64,000 nt of DNA from Xanthomonas hortorum (GTDB lineage Bacteria; Pseudomonadota; Gammaproteobacteria; Xanthomonadales; Xanthomonadaceae), in NCBI RefSeq assembly GCF_024339125.1, contig NZ_CP101417.1:310001-374000 (forward strand), in the 5' to 3' direction. This document shows positions 50,594 to 60,026 of this stretch, one piece after another. The translations under genes and the position numbers were made by a program. Position 1 is the first letter of the stretch. Every line of letters starts with the position of its first letter. The notes beneath the pieces were generated by a model that was not told the origin of the DNA, ran no database searches, and saw only the letters and a program-made list of their open reading frames with translations.

Positions 50594-51244
50594 ATGAAGC
50601 TGTTTTCCCGTCTGTCCCTGCTGTTGTTGATCCTGCTGCCGCTGGTGGCCTGCGCCGCCGACAAGAACGCCCCGCCGGTCGAAGGCGACGACTACATCGT
50701 GATCGACGGCGGCCAGCCGTACGCGCCGCTGGCCGGCAAGGTCGAAGTGACCGAGGTGTTCGGCTACACCTGCCCGCACTGCGCGCACTTCGAGCCAAGC
50801 CTGGAGGCCTGGGTGGCCAAGCAGCCGTCCTATGTGCGCTTCACTCCGGTGCCGGCGGCATTCGGCGGGTTCTGGGATGCGTTCGCGCGTGCCTACTTTG
50901 CCGCCGACATCCTGGGCGTGGCCAAGCGTAGCCATCGCGCCATGTTCGAGGCGATCCACGAAAAGCAGAGCGTGCCTTCCCAGAACGTGGCACCGGAAGA
51001 ACTGGCGGCGTTCTACGCCGACTACGGCGTGCCGCAGCAGCGTTTCGTCGAGACCTACAAGAGCGCGGCGGTGGACGCCAAGCTCGATGCCGCGCGCGAC
51101 TTCGCCAAGCGCAGCAAGCTCCCCGGCACTCCGGCCATCATCATCAACGGGCGCTATCTGATCGGCGCGCGCAATTACCCGGACATGCTGCGCGTGGCCG
51201 ACTATCTGATCGCCCGCGAGCACGCTGCGCCTGCCAAGCGCTGA
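50594..51244 (+). CDS. dsbA: thiol:disulfide interchange protein, DsbA family (CPHC)
   Basis: A 216-residue periplasmic oxidoreductase. The signal region has LLPLVACAAD, which could be a lipobox (LVAC) or a normal cleavage site. The active site is FGYTCPHCAHFEP and the cis-proline is in LPGTPAIIINGRYLIG. The helical insert runs between about 90 and 150. It introduces disulfides into exported proteins, and CPHC is the usual DsbA dipeptide. A paralogue with a different dipeptide follows 90 bases later in the same direction. Confidence 0.92.
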   Translation: MKLFSRLSLLLLILLPLVACAADKNAPPVEGDDYIVIDGGQPYAPLAGKVEVTEVFGYTCPHCAHFEPSLEAWVAKQPSYVRFTPVPAAFGGFWDAFARAYFAADILGVAKRSHRAMFEAIHEKQSVPSQNVAPEELAAFYADYGVPQQRFVETYKSAAVDAKLDAARDFAKRSKLPGTPAIIINGRYLIGARNYPDMLRVADYLIAREHAAPAKR

Positions 51245-51335
51245 ACCGCGTAACCGCCACCGACGGCCGCCCGTGGCATCATGCGCCCCGCGGCCGTCCG
51301 GCCCTTTTCTCGCCCCACGCTGGAGATCCAATCCG

Positions 51336-52151
51336 ATGAAGACCCGCTTCGCCCTGACGCTGATGGCGCTGCTGCCGATCCTGGTCGCCTGCAAGGCGCA
51401 GGACGGTTCGTCCGACACCGCACCTGCCGCTGCCACGCCGGCTGCCGAGACGGCGCCTGCTCCGGCCGCTGCCGCTCCGGCCACAGACCCCGCCGCACCG
51501 CCGGCCGTTGGCGAGAGCGCCAGCACGCCCCCCGCCGCCGCACCCAGCGCTGCCCCGCGTGCACCGAACGGCCCCGAGCCGGTCGCCGGCACCGACTATC
51601 TGGATATCGAAGGTGGCCAGCCGTACCAGCAGGCCGCCGGCAAGATCGAAGTGGCCGAGGTGTTCGGCTATGTCTGCCCTGCCTGCAATGCGTTCCAGCC
51701 ACTGATCGGGCCGTGGAAGGCCGGGCTGCCGTCTGACGTGCATTTCGTCTACGTGCCGGCGATGTTCGGTGGCCCGTGGGACGACTACGGCCGTGCCTTT
51801 TACGCCGCCGAAACGCTGGGCGTGCAGGAGAAGACCCACGAAGCGCTGTACAAGGCCATCCACGTCGACCAGACCCTGAAGGGCGAGCGCGGCAAGGATT
51901 CGGTGCAGGATATCGCCGCGTTCTACGCCAAGTACGGCGTGGACCAGAAGACCTTCATCGACACCATGAGCAGCTTCGGCGTGTCGGCCAAGACCAACCG
52001 CGCCAAGCAGTTCGCAACCCGCAGCAAGCTCACCGGCACCCCGTCGCTGATCGTCAACGGCAAGTACCTGGTCAAGGGCCAGAGCTTCCCGGACATGCTG
52101 CGTATCGCCGATCACCTGATCGCGCGCGAACGCGCCACGCTGGCCAAGTGA
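51336..52151 (+). CDS. thiol:disulfide interchange protein, DsbA family, lipoprotein with linker (CPAC)
   Basis: A 271-residue paralogue of the upstream DsbA. The signal ends in a lipobox ILVACKAQ. A spacer of about 70 residues made of Ala, Pro, Glu and Thr precedes the thioredoxin-like domain (about 90-271). The active site reads FGYVCPACNAFQP, so the dipeptide is Pro-Ala instead of Pro-His, which normally makes the disulfide less oxidising. The cis-proline is in LTGTPSLIVNGKYLVK. The spacer would let the domain reach out from the membrane. It is likely co-transcribed with dsbA and the next gene. Confidence 0.9.
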   Translation: MKTRFALTLMALLPILVACKAQDGSSDTAPAAATPAAETAPAPAAAAPATDPAAPPAVGESASTPPAAAPSAAPRAPNGPEPVAGTDYLDIEGGQPYQQAAGKIEVAEVFGYVCPACNAFQPLIGPWKAGLPSDVHFVYVPAMFGGPWDDYGRAFYAAETLGVQEKTHEALYKAIHVDQTLKGERGKDSVQDIAAFYAKYGVDQKTFIDTMSSFGVSAKTNRAKQFATRSKLTGTPSLIVNGKYLVKGQSFPDMLRIADHLIARERATLAK

Positions 52152-52170
52152 CCCGAGCGATCGCCCTCCA

Positions 52171-52938
52171 GTGAACGCTTCGGATTCGCGCACCCTGCGG
52201 GTGCTGACCGCCAACATCCAGGCCGGCTCCAGCACCCGCCGTTACAGCGACTACGTCACCCGCAGCTGGTCGCACGCGCTACCGTTGGGCGCCAAGCGCA
52301 CCAGCCTGGACAGCATCGCCAAGCTGGCCGGCGAACGCGACATCGTGGGCTTGCAGGAGGCGGACCCCGGCAGCCTGCGCTCGGGTTTCACCAACCAGAC
52401 CCACTACCTGGCCGAGCGCGCCGGCTTCGATTACTGGAGCCATCAGCCCAACCGCCGCATGGGCGGGGTGGCGTCCAGCGCGAATGGCTTGCTCAGCAAG
52501 CTGCAACCGCTGGAAGTGCAGGACCATGCCCTGCCCGGCCGGATCGGCGGGCGCGGCATCCTGCTGGCCAAATTCGGCGAAGGCCGCGACGGCTTGGCGG
52601 TGGCAGTGGCACATCTGTCGCTGGGCGCCAATTCGCGCATGGCGCAACTGGCCTTCATCGCCGAGTTGTTGTCCGAGCATCCCAACGCGATGTTGATGGG
52701 CGATTTCAACTGCATGGCCGACCGGCCGGAGATGCAAGCCCTGTATCGGCATACGCGCCTGCAACCGCCAAGCTGCGAAGTGCACACCTTTCCGAGCTGG
52801 CGCCCGGATCGGGCGATCGACCATATTCTGGTCAGCGACAGTCTGACGATCGAACGCATCGAAGCGATTCCTGCAGCGTTTTCAGATCATCTGGCGGTTG
52901 GCATGGATATCCGCGTGCCGACGCAGCTGCTGCGTTGA
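52171..52938 (+). CDS. endonuclease/exonuclease/phosphatase-fold protein
   Basis: A 255-residue metal-dependent hydrolase of the EEP superfamily. Motifs are VLTANIQAGSSTRRY, the metal Glu in IVGLQEADPG, the His in VAVAHLSLGANSR, LMGDFNCMADRPE, and the C-terminal SDHLAVGMDIRVP. There is no signal peptide. The start is a GTG 19 bases after the dsbA-like stop, so it appears to be the last gene of that operon. It may act on nucleic acids or phosphodiesters; the substrate is not known. Confidence 0.9.
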   Translation: MNASDSRTLRVLTANIQAGSSTRRYSDYVTRSWSHALPLGAKRTSLDSIAKLAGERDIVGLQEADPGSLRSGFTNQTHYLAERAGFDYWSHQPNRRMGGVASSANGLLSKLQPLEVQDHALPGRIGGRGILLAKFGEGRDGLAVAVAHLSLGANSRMAQLAFIAELLSEHPNAMLMGDFNCMADRPEMQALYRHTRLQPPSCEVHTFPSWRPDRAIDHILVSDSLTIERIEAIPAAFSDHLAVGMDIRVPTQLLR

Positions 52939-53000
52939 ATACCGCGAAAAGTGGCTACGGGTTCGCATAGGCGAACTCGACCGATGACACCCCCTCGACA

Positions 53001-53029
53001 CCGCCTGTGCGATAACGCAGGCGGTTTTT
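53001..53029 (+). terminator. intrinsic terminator after the EEP-fold gene
   Basis: The stem CCGCCTG-T-GCG with CGC-AGGCGG around ATAA is followed by TTTTT. It lies 62 bases after the stop at 52938 and 45 bases before betT, so it separates the operons. Confidence 0.85.
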
Positions 53030-53074
53030 CGTTGGGAGCACAGTCCGTGACACGCCTCTTATGAGCGCGCTGGT

Positions 53075-55054
53075 ATGAGTGCGGTAGAGCCGCAACTGGC
53101 ACCGGTGCGCACCTTGCGTCCCGTGTTCGTGTTGGCGGCAACGGTGGTCTGTACATTTGCGTTGCTGGTGTCGTTGTTTCCGTTGGATGCAGGCCGCGTG
53201 CTGCTGGATGCGCAGACCTGGGCCTCGCGCAATGTCGGCTGGTACTACCTGCTGGCGATGACGGTGTACCTGGTGTTCGTGCTCGGCGTGGCCTTGTCCA
53301 GCTACGGCAACATCAAGCTCGGCGCCGACCACGACGAACCGGAATTCAGCTATCTCTCCTGGGCCGGCATGCTGTTCGCCGCCGGCATCAGCATCACGCT
53401 GTTTTTCTTCTGCGTCTCCGAACCGCTCACCCATTATCTGCAACCGCCACAAGGCGGCACCGGCAGCGGCGAAGCCTCCGCACGTCAGGCGATGCAGTTG
53501 CTGTTCCTGCACTGGGGCCTGCATGGCTGGGGCGTGTTCGCGCTGGCGGCGATGGCACTGGCCTACTTCGCGTTCCGGCACAACTTGCCGTTGGCCTTGC
53601 GCTCGGCGCTGTATCCGCTGATCGGCAAGCGCATCAACGGGCCAATCGGTTACACCGTGGATGCGCTGGGCATCGTCGCGACGGTGTTCGGTATCGGTGC
53701 GGACATGGGCTTTGGCGTGCTGCATCTCAATGCCGGGCTGAGCACCTTGTTCGATGTGCCGCATACGCACTGGGTGCAGGTCGCGTTGATCGTGGCGATG
53801 ATGGGCGCGGCCATTCTGGTGGCGGTGTCCGGCGTGGAAAAAGGCGTGCGCTGGATGTCGGACATCAACATGCTGCTGGCGATCGCGCTGCTGCTGTTCA
53901 TGCTGTTCGCCGGCCCTACGCAATACCTGCTCAACGCGCTGATACAGAACCTGGGCGACTACCTGGGCAGTGTGGTCAACAAGAGTTTCGACGTGTATGC
54001 CTACGGCGGCCGTAGCGATTGGCTGGGCAACTGGACGGTGTTCTATTGGGCGTGGTGGATCGGGTGGGCACCGTTCGTTGGGCTGTTCATTGCGCGTATT
54101 TCGCGCGGCCGCACCATTCGCGAGTTCGTGCTCGGGGTATTGCTGATCCCGCTCGGCTTCACCCTGGCGTGGCTGTCGATCTTCGGCAACAGCGCGCTGG
54201 ATCAGTTGCTGCATCACGGCCAGGGTGCGCTGGCGCAACAAGCCATCGATGCGCCGCAGACGGTGCTGTATTCGCTGCTGCAAGGCTACCCGTGGAGCCG
54301 CACGATAATCACGGTGACGGTGGCGGTCAGCTTCGTCTTCTTCGTCACCTCCGCTGATTCCGGCACGGTGGTGCTGTCCACGCTGTCCTCGCACGGCGGC
54401 GAGCCGCACGACGATGGCCCGCGCTGGCTGCGCGTGTTCTGGGGCGTGCTCACCGCCGTGGTCACCGCCGGTCTCTTGCTTGCCGGCAGCATGGACGCAT
54501 TGAAATCGGCCGTGGTGTTGGCATCGCTGCCGTTCTCTGCCGTGCTGTTGCTGATGGCGTGGGGCTTGTCGCGCGCACTCAGCGAAGAATCGCAACGCAA
54601 GCGCGCGCAGCTCTACAGCCCCAGCCCGTTGATCGGGCAATCGCGCAATCACCGCGGCTGGCGTCAGCGCCTGGGCCAGGCGATGCATTTCCCCGCGCGC
54701 GATGAGGTCTATCGCTTTATGCACGACCAGGTGCGCCCGGCGATCGAAGCGGTCACCACACAGCTGCAGGAAGAAGGCTGGCAGGTCAGCAGCCGGCTGG
54801 ACGACGACGATATGGAAATCAGCGTCGATCACGGCGAGCAGCAAGGCTTCCGCTACCAGGTGGTGATGCGCGGCTACCTCACGCCCTCGTTCGCCGCCCA
54901 GCGTCTGCGCAACCAACGCTATTACCGCGCCGAGGTGTATCTGTACGAAGGCAGCCAGGATTACGACCTAGTCGGTTACAGCCGCGAACAGATCATCAAC
55001 GACATCATCGATCAATACGAGCGCCATCTGCAGTTTCTGCATCTCACGCGCTGA
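53075..55054 (+). CDS. betT: BCCT-family choline/betaine transporter
   Basis: A 659-residue transporter with twelve spans (about residues 17-515). The BCCT signature is [20 protein letters not shown] with [11 protein letters not shown] following. The glycine-rich TM3 region [13 protein letters not shown] is also present. A soluble C-terminal domain of about 145 residues (from [20 protein letters not shown]) is like the regulatory domain of the choline transporter BetT. Uptake uses ion gradients. It is the first of three genes that import choline and convert it to glycine betaine. No BetI repressor gene is adjacent. The start ATG overlaps the stop of a six-codon frame at 53061, which may be chance. 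Confidence 0.92.
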   Translation: MSAVEPQLAPVRTLRPVFVLAATVVCTFALLVSLFPLDAGRVLLDAQTWASRNVGWYYLLAMTVYLVFVLGVALSSYGNIKLGADHDEPEFSYLSWAGMLFAAGISITLFFFCVSEPLTHYLQPPQGGTGSGEASARQAMQLLFLHWGLHGWGVFALAAMALAYFAFRHNLPLALRSALYPLIGKRINGPIGYTVDALGIVATVFGIGADMGFGVLHLNAGLSTLFDVPHTHWVQVALIVAMMGAAILVAVSGVEKGVRWMSDINMLLAIALLLFMLFAGPTQYLLNALIQNLGDYLGSVVNKSFDVYAYGGRSDWLGNWTVFYWAWWIGWAPFVGLFIARISRGRTIREFVLGVLLIPLGFTLAWLSIFGNSALDQLLHHGQGALAQQAIDAPQTVLYSLLQGYPWSRTIITVTVAVSFVFFVTSADSGTVVLSTLSSHGGEPHDDGPRWLRVFWGVLTAVVTAGLLLAGSMDALKSAVVLASLPFSAVLLLMAWGLSRALSEESQRKRAQLYSPSPLIGQSRNHRGWRQRLGQAMHFPARDEVYRFMHDQVRPAIEAVTTQLQEEGWQVSSRLDDDDMEISVDHGEQQGFRYQVVMRGYLTPSFAAQRLRNQRYYRAEVYLYEGSQDYDLVGYSREQIINDIIDQYERHLQFLHLTR

Positions 55055-55094
55055 GGTGCCGCCGCTGCGGCGTGCGCCTAACAGGAGGTTTGTC

Positions 55095-56567
55095 ATGCCA
55101 CGTTTTCCCGACCAGTTGCTGTATATCGGCGGCCGTTATGTTCCCGCCCGCGGCGGCCACACTTTCGAGGTCATCAACCCCGCCACCGGCGAAGTGCTGG
55201 CCAATGTGCACAACGCCGGCGCCGACGATCTGGACGCGGCGGTAGATAGCGCCAAGGCCGGCCAACAGCAGTGGGCCGCGCTAACCACGGTGGAACGCTC
55301 GCGCATCCTGCTGCGCGCGGTGGCGTTGCTGCGCGAGCGCAACGACGCACTGGCCGAACTGGAAACGCTCAACACCGGCAAGCCGCTGAGCGAAACCCGC
55401 AGCGTGGACATCGTCACCGGCGCGGATGTGCTGGAGTACTACGCAGGCGTGGCGCACGCGCTGCAGGGCGTGCAGGTGCCGTTGCGCGAAGGCAGCTTCT
55501 TCTACACGCGCCACGAGCCACTGGGCGTGGTGGGCGCGATCGGCGCGTGGAATTACCCGATCCAGATCGCACTGTGGAAGGCCGCGCCTGCGCTGGCCGC
55601 CGGCAATGCAATGATCTTCAAACCCAGCGAAGTGACGCCACTGACCGCACTCAAGCTGGCCGAAATTTTCACCGAAGCCGGCCTGCCCGATGGCGTGTTT
55701 AACGTGCTGCCCGGCGACGGCGCCAGCGTGGGCACTGCGCTGACCGAACATCCGCAGATCGAAAAGATCAGCTTCACCGGCGGCACCGCGACCGGACGCA
55801 AAGTGATGGCCTGCGCATCGAGTTCATCGTTGAAAGACGTGACCATGGAACTGGGCGGCAAGTCGCCGCTGATCGTCTGCGCCGATGCCGATCTGGATCT
55901 GGCCGCCGACATCGCCATGATGGCCAACTTCTACAGCTCCGGGCAGGTGTGCACCAACGGCACGCGCGTGTTCGTACCGCGCGCGCTGCGCAACGCCTTC
56001 GAAGCACGGCTGCTGGCACGCGTGCAACGCATCCAGATCGGCGATCCGCTGGATGCGCGCACCACCTTCGGCCCGATGGTCAGCGCCGCGCACATGCAGC
56101 GCGTGCTCGACTACATCGAACAGGGCAAGGCCGAAGGCGCGCGCTTGCTGTGCGGTGGGCAGCGTCTGCGCGATGGTGCGCTGGCACAAGGCTGCTACGT
56201 GGCACCGACCATCTTCAGCGATTGCACCGACGTGATGACCATCGTGCGCGAAGAGATCTTCGGGCCGGTCTTGAGCCTGCTCACCTACGACGACGAGGAC
56301 GAAGCGATCGCACGCGCCAATGCCACCACGTACGGCCTGGCCGCAGGCGTGGTGACGCCGGATCTTGCACGCGCGCATCGTCTGATTCATCGCCTGGAGG
56401 CGGGCATCTGCTGGATCAATACCTGGGGCGAATCGCCGGCACCGATGCCGGTGGGTGGCTACAAGCAATCCGGTGTGGGCCGCGAGAACGGGCTGGCCAC
56501 CTTGCAGGCCTACACGCGTACCAAGTCTGTCCAGGTCGAACTGGAACGCTACGCGTCGGTGTTTTGA
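55095..56567 (+). CDS. betB: betaine-aldehyde dehydrogenase
   Basis: A 490-residue NAD(P)-dependent aldehyde dehydrogenase. The cofactor loop is [20 protein letters not shown], the general-base Glu is in [15 protein letters not shown], and the nucleophile Cys is in [22 protein letters not shown] sits six bases before the ATG at 55095. It oxidises betaine aldehyde to glycine betaine. The gene begins 40 bases after betT and precedes betA. Confidence 0.94.
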   Translation: MPRFPDQLLYIGGRYVPARGGHTFEVINPATGEVLANVHNAGADDLDAAVDSAKAGQQQWAALTTVERSRILLRAVALLRERNDALAELETLNTGKPLSETRSVDIVTGADVLEYYAGVAHALQGVQVPLREGSFFYTRHEPLGVVGAIGAWNYPIQIALWKAAPALAAGNAMIFKPSEVTPLTALKLAEIFTEAGLPDGVFNVLPGDGASVGTALTEHPQIEKISFTGGTATGRKVMACASSSSLKDVTMELGGKSPLIVCADADLDLAADIAMMANFYSSGQVCTNGTRVFVPRALRNAFEARLLARVQRIQIGDPLDARTTFGPMVSAAHMQRVLDYIEQGKAEGARLLCGGQRLRDGALAQGCYVAPTIFSDCTDVMTIVREEIFGPVLSLLTYDDEDEAIARANATTYGLAAGVVTPDLARAHRLIHRLEAGICWINTWGESPAPMPVGGYKQSGVGRENGLATLQAYTRTKSVQVELERYASVF

Positions 56568-56723
56568 GCGGCCGACGCCACCTGGCAGACCGTCGCCGGC
56601 GGTACCGGCGAGCTGCGCGAGCTGAAGCCTGTAGATCGCGCCGCCATTTCGAACAAGAACAGCCGCCCACTGCGCAATCGTCTTGAAAGCCGCTTCAACC
56701 GGCACCGCAACAAGGAGAACCCT

Positions 56724-58394
56724 ATGCAACGCGAATACGACTACATCATCATCGGCGCTGGCTCGGCAGGTAACGTGCTGGCCGCGCGCCTGACCGAAGA
56801 CCCGGGCGTCAGCGTGTTGCTGCTGGAAGCAGGTGGGCCGGATTATCGGCTGGATTTCCGCACTCAGATGCCGGCGGCGCTGGCATTCCCGTTGCAGGGC
56901 CGTCGCTACAACTGGGCCTACGAGACCGAGCCGGAGCCGCATATGGACAACCGGCGCATGGAATGCGGGCGCGGCAAAGGGCTGGGCGGTTCATCGTTGA
57001 TCAACGGCATGTGCTACATCCGCGGCAACGCCCTGGATTTCGACCACTGGGCCAAGCGGCCGGGCCTGGAAGACTGGAGTTACCGCGATGTGTTGCCGTA
57101 CTTCCGCAAGGCTGAGACCCGCGACATCGGCGCAAACGATTATCACGGCGGCGAAGGCCCGGTGAGCGTGGCCACCCCGAAGAACGACAACAACGTGCTG
57201 TTCCAGGCCCTGGTCGATGCCGGTGTGCAGGCGGGTTACCCGCGTACCGACGATCTCAACGGCTATCAGCAGGAAGGCTTCGGGCCGATGGACCGCACCG
57301 TAACGCCGCAAGGGCGTCGCGCAAGTACGGCGCGCGGCTATCTGGACATGGCGCGTCCGCGCGATGGCTTGCACATCGTCACCCATGCCACCACCGATCG
57401 CATCCTGTTTGCCGGCAAGCGCGCCATTGGCGTGCACTACTTGGTCGGCAACAGCAGCGAAGGCATCGACGCGCGTGCACGCCGCGAAGTGCTGGTGTGC
57501 GCAGGCGCAATCGCCTCGCCGCAGCTGCTGCAACGCTCCGGCGTCGGCGCACCTGATTTGCTGCGCGCACTCGATGTGCAGCTGGTGCACGACCTGCCCG
57601 GCGTTGGCCAGAACCTGCAGGATCACCTTGAGGTTTACATCCAGTACGCCTGCACCAAGCCGGTGTCGTTGTATCCGGCATTGCAGTGGTGGAACCAACC
57701 GGCGATCGGTGCGGAGTGGTTGTTCGCCGGCACCGGCACCGGCGCCAGCAATCAGTTCGAGGCCGGCGGCTTCATTCGCACGCGCGAGGAATTCGACTGG
57801 CCCAACATCCAGTACCACTTCCTACCGGTGGCGATCAATTACAACGGCAGCAATGCGGTGAAGGAACACGGTTTCCAGGCGCATGTGGGCTCGATGCGTA
57901 CACCCAGCCGTGGACGCGTGCATGCCAAGTCGCGCGACCCGCGCCAGCATCCGTCGATCCTGTTCAACTACCAATCCACCGATCAGGATTGGCAGGAATT
58001 TCGCGATGCCATCCGCATCACCCGCGAGATCATCGCCCAGCCTGCACTGGACGCTTACCGCGGCCGCGAGATCAGCCCGAGTGCGGACTGCAAGACCGAT
58101 GCCGAACTCGACGCCTTCGTGCGTGCGCGCGCAGAGACGGCCTACCATCCCTCCTGCTCCTGCGCGATGGGTACCGACGATATGGCAGTGGTCGATGGAC
58201 AAGGCCGCGTGCACGGCATGGAAGGCCTGCGCGTGATCGATGCCTCGATCATGCCGCGCATCATCACCGGCAATCTCAACGCCACCACGATCATGATCGC
58301 CGAGAAGATCGCCGACCGCATGCGTGGTCGCACGCCTTTGCCACGCAGTACGGCGGACTACTACGTGGCGGGCGATGCACCTGTGCGTGGGTGA
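56724..58394 (+). CDS. betA: choline dehydrogenase
   Basis: A 556-residue GMC-family flavoenzyme. The FAD fold is [20 protein letters not shown] and [10 protein letters not shown]. The GMC signatures are [15 protein letters not shown] and [15 protein letters not shown]. The active-site His is in [14 protein letters not shown] and the FAD-loop Asn in [19 protein letters not shown]. It oxidises choline to betaine aldehyde. GGAG lies before the ATG. It is the last gene of the betTBA cluster and an IS lies ten bases after its stop. Confidence 0.95.
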   Translation: MQREYDYIIIGAGSAGNVLAARLTEDPGVSVLLLEAGGPDYRLDFRTQMPAALAFPLQGRRYNWAYETEPEPHMDNRRMECGRGKGLGGSSLINGMCYIRGNALDFDHWAKRPGLEDWSYRDVLPYFRKAETRDIGANDYHGGEGPVSVATPKNDNNVLFQALVDAGVQAGYPRTDDLNGYQQEGFGPMDRTVTPQGRRASTARGYLDMARPRDGLHIVTHATTDRILFAGKRAIGVHYLVGNSSEGIDARARREVLVCAGAIASPQLLQRSGVGAPDLLRALDVQLVHDLPGVGQNLQDHLEVYIQYACTKPVSLYPALQWWNQPAIGAEWLFAGTGTGASNQFEAGGFIRTREEFDWPNIQYHFLPVAINYNGSNAVKEHGFQAHVGSMRTPSRGRVHAKSRDPRQHPSILFNYQSTDQDWQEFRDAIRITREIIAQPALDAYRGREISPSADCKTDAELDAFVRARAETAYHPSCSCAMGTDDMAVVDGQGRVHGMEGLRVIDASIMPRIITGNLNATTIMIAEKIADRMRGRTPLPRSTADYYVAGDAPVRG

Positions 58395-58404
58395 TATTTA
58401 CTTA

Positions 58405-59218
58405 GGGCCTGTTAACACATCCGAAGCCCATCAACGACTAGGACGAAGCTGAGGAATCCAAGGAACATGACATCTAGCTTCTCGAAGCGCGAGAAAATCC
58501 GGCGGTAGCCTTTCAAGCGACGGAACAGTCTCTCTACTTCGTTGCGCCGCTTGTACATCTCCCGGTTGTATTCCCAAGGCTCGACCCGATTGGATTTCGG
58601 TGGAACCACCGGAACGAAGCCAAGATCGAGCGCCAACTGGCGGGTTTCGTTGCCTTCATAAGCACGGTCCATCAACAAATGAATCGGCCGCTCCACTGGC
58701 CCGAGGTGTTCAAGCAACGCGCGGCCTGCAGGTGCGTCATGCACGTTGCCAGGCGTCAATCCAAAGGTGATGGCTGTTCGAGCATCTGCGGCAACCATAT
58801 GAATCTTGGTGTTCCATCCACCGCGGGACTTGCCGACGGCCTGCGGGCCGTTTTTTTTAATGCACCCGTGCCATCGGGATGGACCTTGACGCTGGTGGAG
58901 TCCAGCGAGACTGCTTCGATTTTGATGCGCACGATCTGGGACTTCTGCAATTGGGCGAACATCCGGTCCAGCACACCCGCCTTGGCCCAACGGTTCATGC
59001 GTGTGTAGACCGTATGCCAGTTGCCAAAGCGCTTGGGTAGGCCGCGCCATTTGCAGCCATGCTCGGCAACGTAAAGGATGGCGTTGACCACTTGCAGGTT
59101 GGTCATGCTGACATTGCCGCGCTGCGCCGGCAGGCAGTGTTCGATCAGAGAAAATTGTGCTGGCGTGATCTCCATGCTCAATAGTTTAATCGCTCGGGCC
59201 ATTAGTGTTAACAGGCCC
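58405..59218 (-). mobile_element. IS5-family insertion sequence, IS427-like, with frameshifted transposase
   Basis: An 814-bp element with perfect 14-base terminal inverted repeats (GGGCCTGTTAACAC at each end) and a flanking TA (58403-58404 and 59219-59220). The transposase is encoded in two overlapping frames on the minus strand, joined at an A8 run. It is distinct in sequence from copies A and B. It lies just after the betA stop, where it disturbs no gene. Confidence 0.93.
58412..59202 (-). CDS. IS5-family transposase, expressed by -1 frameshift
   Basis: The first frame starts at 59202 (MARAIKLLSMEITPAQFSLI) with a DUF4096-type N-terminal domain (NAILYVAEHGCKWRGLPKRFG) and the first catalytic Asp in AVSLDSTSVKVHPDG. 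At an A8 run (about 58854-58861) reading must slip by -1 to enter the second frame, which holds GWNTKIHMVAADARTAI, the second Asp in PIHLLMDRAYEGNETR and the Glu in YKRRNEVERLFRRLKGYRR. The joined product would be about 263 residues. Such slippage is the normal expression mode of many IS427-group elements, so this is probably functional and not broken. Confidence 0.88.
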
Positions 59219-59286
59219 TAGTAAAGGCCGCGATTCAACCTGCTCGCAAGGTGAACTGGTAACTGCTGCGGCCGTAAACCTAGGTA

Positions 59287-59590
59287 GTCGAGGGCGCGGT
59301 GCCCTCACCGCTCGCAGGACACGCCGCAAGTACGTCCATGTAGGCTCGGTGGCGGCATCCATGCCGCCACACGGTCCCGCAATCGGTAAGGACACCGCAC
59401 CGGACAGTTTGCCGGTTGCTTTGCTGAAAGCTATGCACACCTATCAACTTGATTGGTCCTTGCCCGCCCACCGTCGCGGGACCTTACGCGGCATGGATGC
59501 CGCGTAAGAGCCTACATGGACGTACTTGCGGCGTGTCCCGCGATGGTGGGCGGGCAAGGGCCCTGCAGCCAAGCCGCAGATCATCCGCTC
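59287..59590 (+). repeat. palindromic intergenic repeat, copy 5 (short form)
   Basis: A complete short-form copy starting 68 bases after the end of the IS at 58405-59218. Its left arm is the CGCAAGTACGTCCATGTAGG variant, fully complementary to its own right arm. The right arm reads CCTACATGG, with one change from the IS110 target, which a G-T wobble with the RNA guide could tolerate. Confidence 0.9.
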
Positions 59591-59692
59591 CACACGTGAT
59601 CTACCCAGACTGTCCGATCATTTCGAAACGACGGAAATTTCGACTCGTCGCGCAGCTTAGGTGTATCAAAAGCCCAAGTCGAAAGCTTGGGT

Positions 59693-59998
59693 CGTCGAGG
59701 GCGCGGTGCCCTCACCGCTCGCGGGACACGCCGTGAATCCGTCCGTGGAGGCTCGGTGGCGGCATCCATGCCGCCACACGGTCCCGCAATCGGTGAGGAC
59801 ACCGCACCAGACAGTGTGCTGATTGTTTTACTGAAAGCCATGCACACCGACCATCTCGACTGGCCCTTGCCCGCCCACCGTCGCGGGACCTTACGCGGCA
59901 TGGATGCCGCGTAAGAGCCTACACGGACGTACTTGCGGCGTGTCCCGCGATGGTGGGCGGGCAAGGGCCCTACAGCCAAGCCACAGATCAGCCGCTCT
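59693..59998 (+). repeat. palindromic intergenic repeat, copy 6 (short form)
   Basis: Another complete short copy, in the same direction as copy 5 and about 100 bases behind it. It keeps AAGAGCCTACACGG, the perfect IS110 target, and has the CGTGAATCCGTCCGTGGAGG left arm. It ends 29 bases before the stop of the TonB-dependent receptor gene. Confidence 0.9.
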
Positions 59999-60026
59999 CC
60001 GCTTTACGACCGTCTGACCTGATGGA

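Noticed and set aside
52955..54916. A 653-codon minus-strand frame opposite betT
   Set aside because: It is rich in His, Gln and Arg without domains and lies antisense to a clear transporter gene; a typical product of high GC codon bias.
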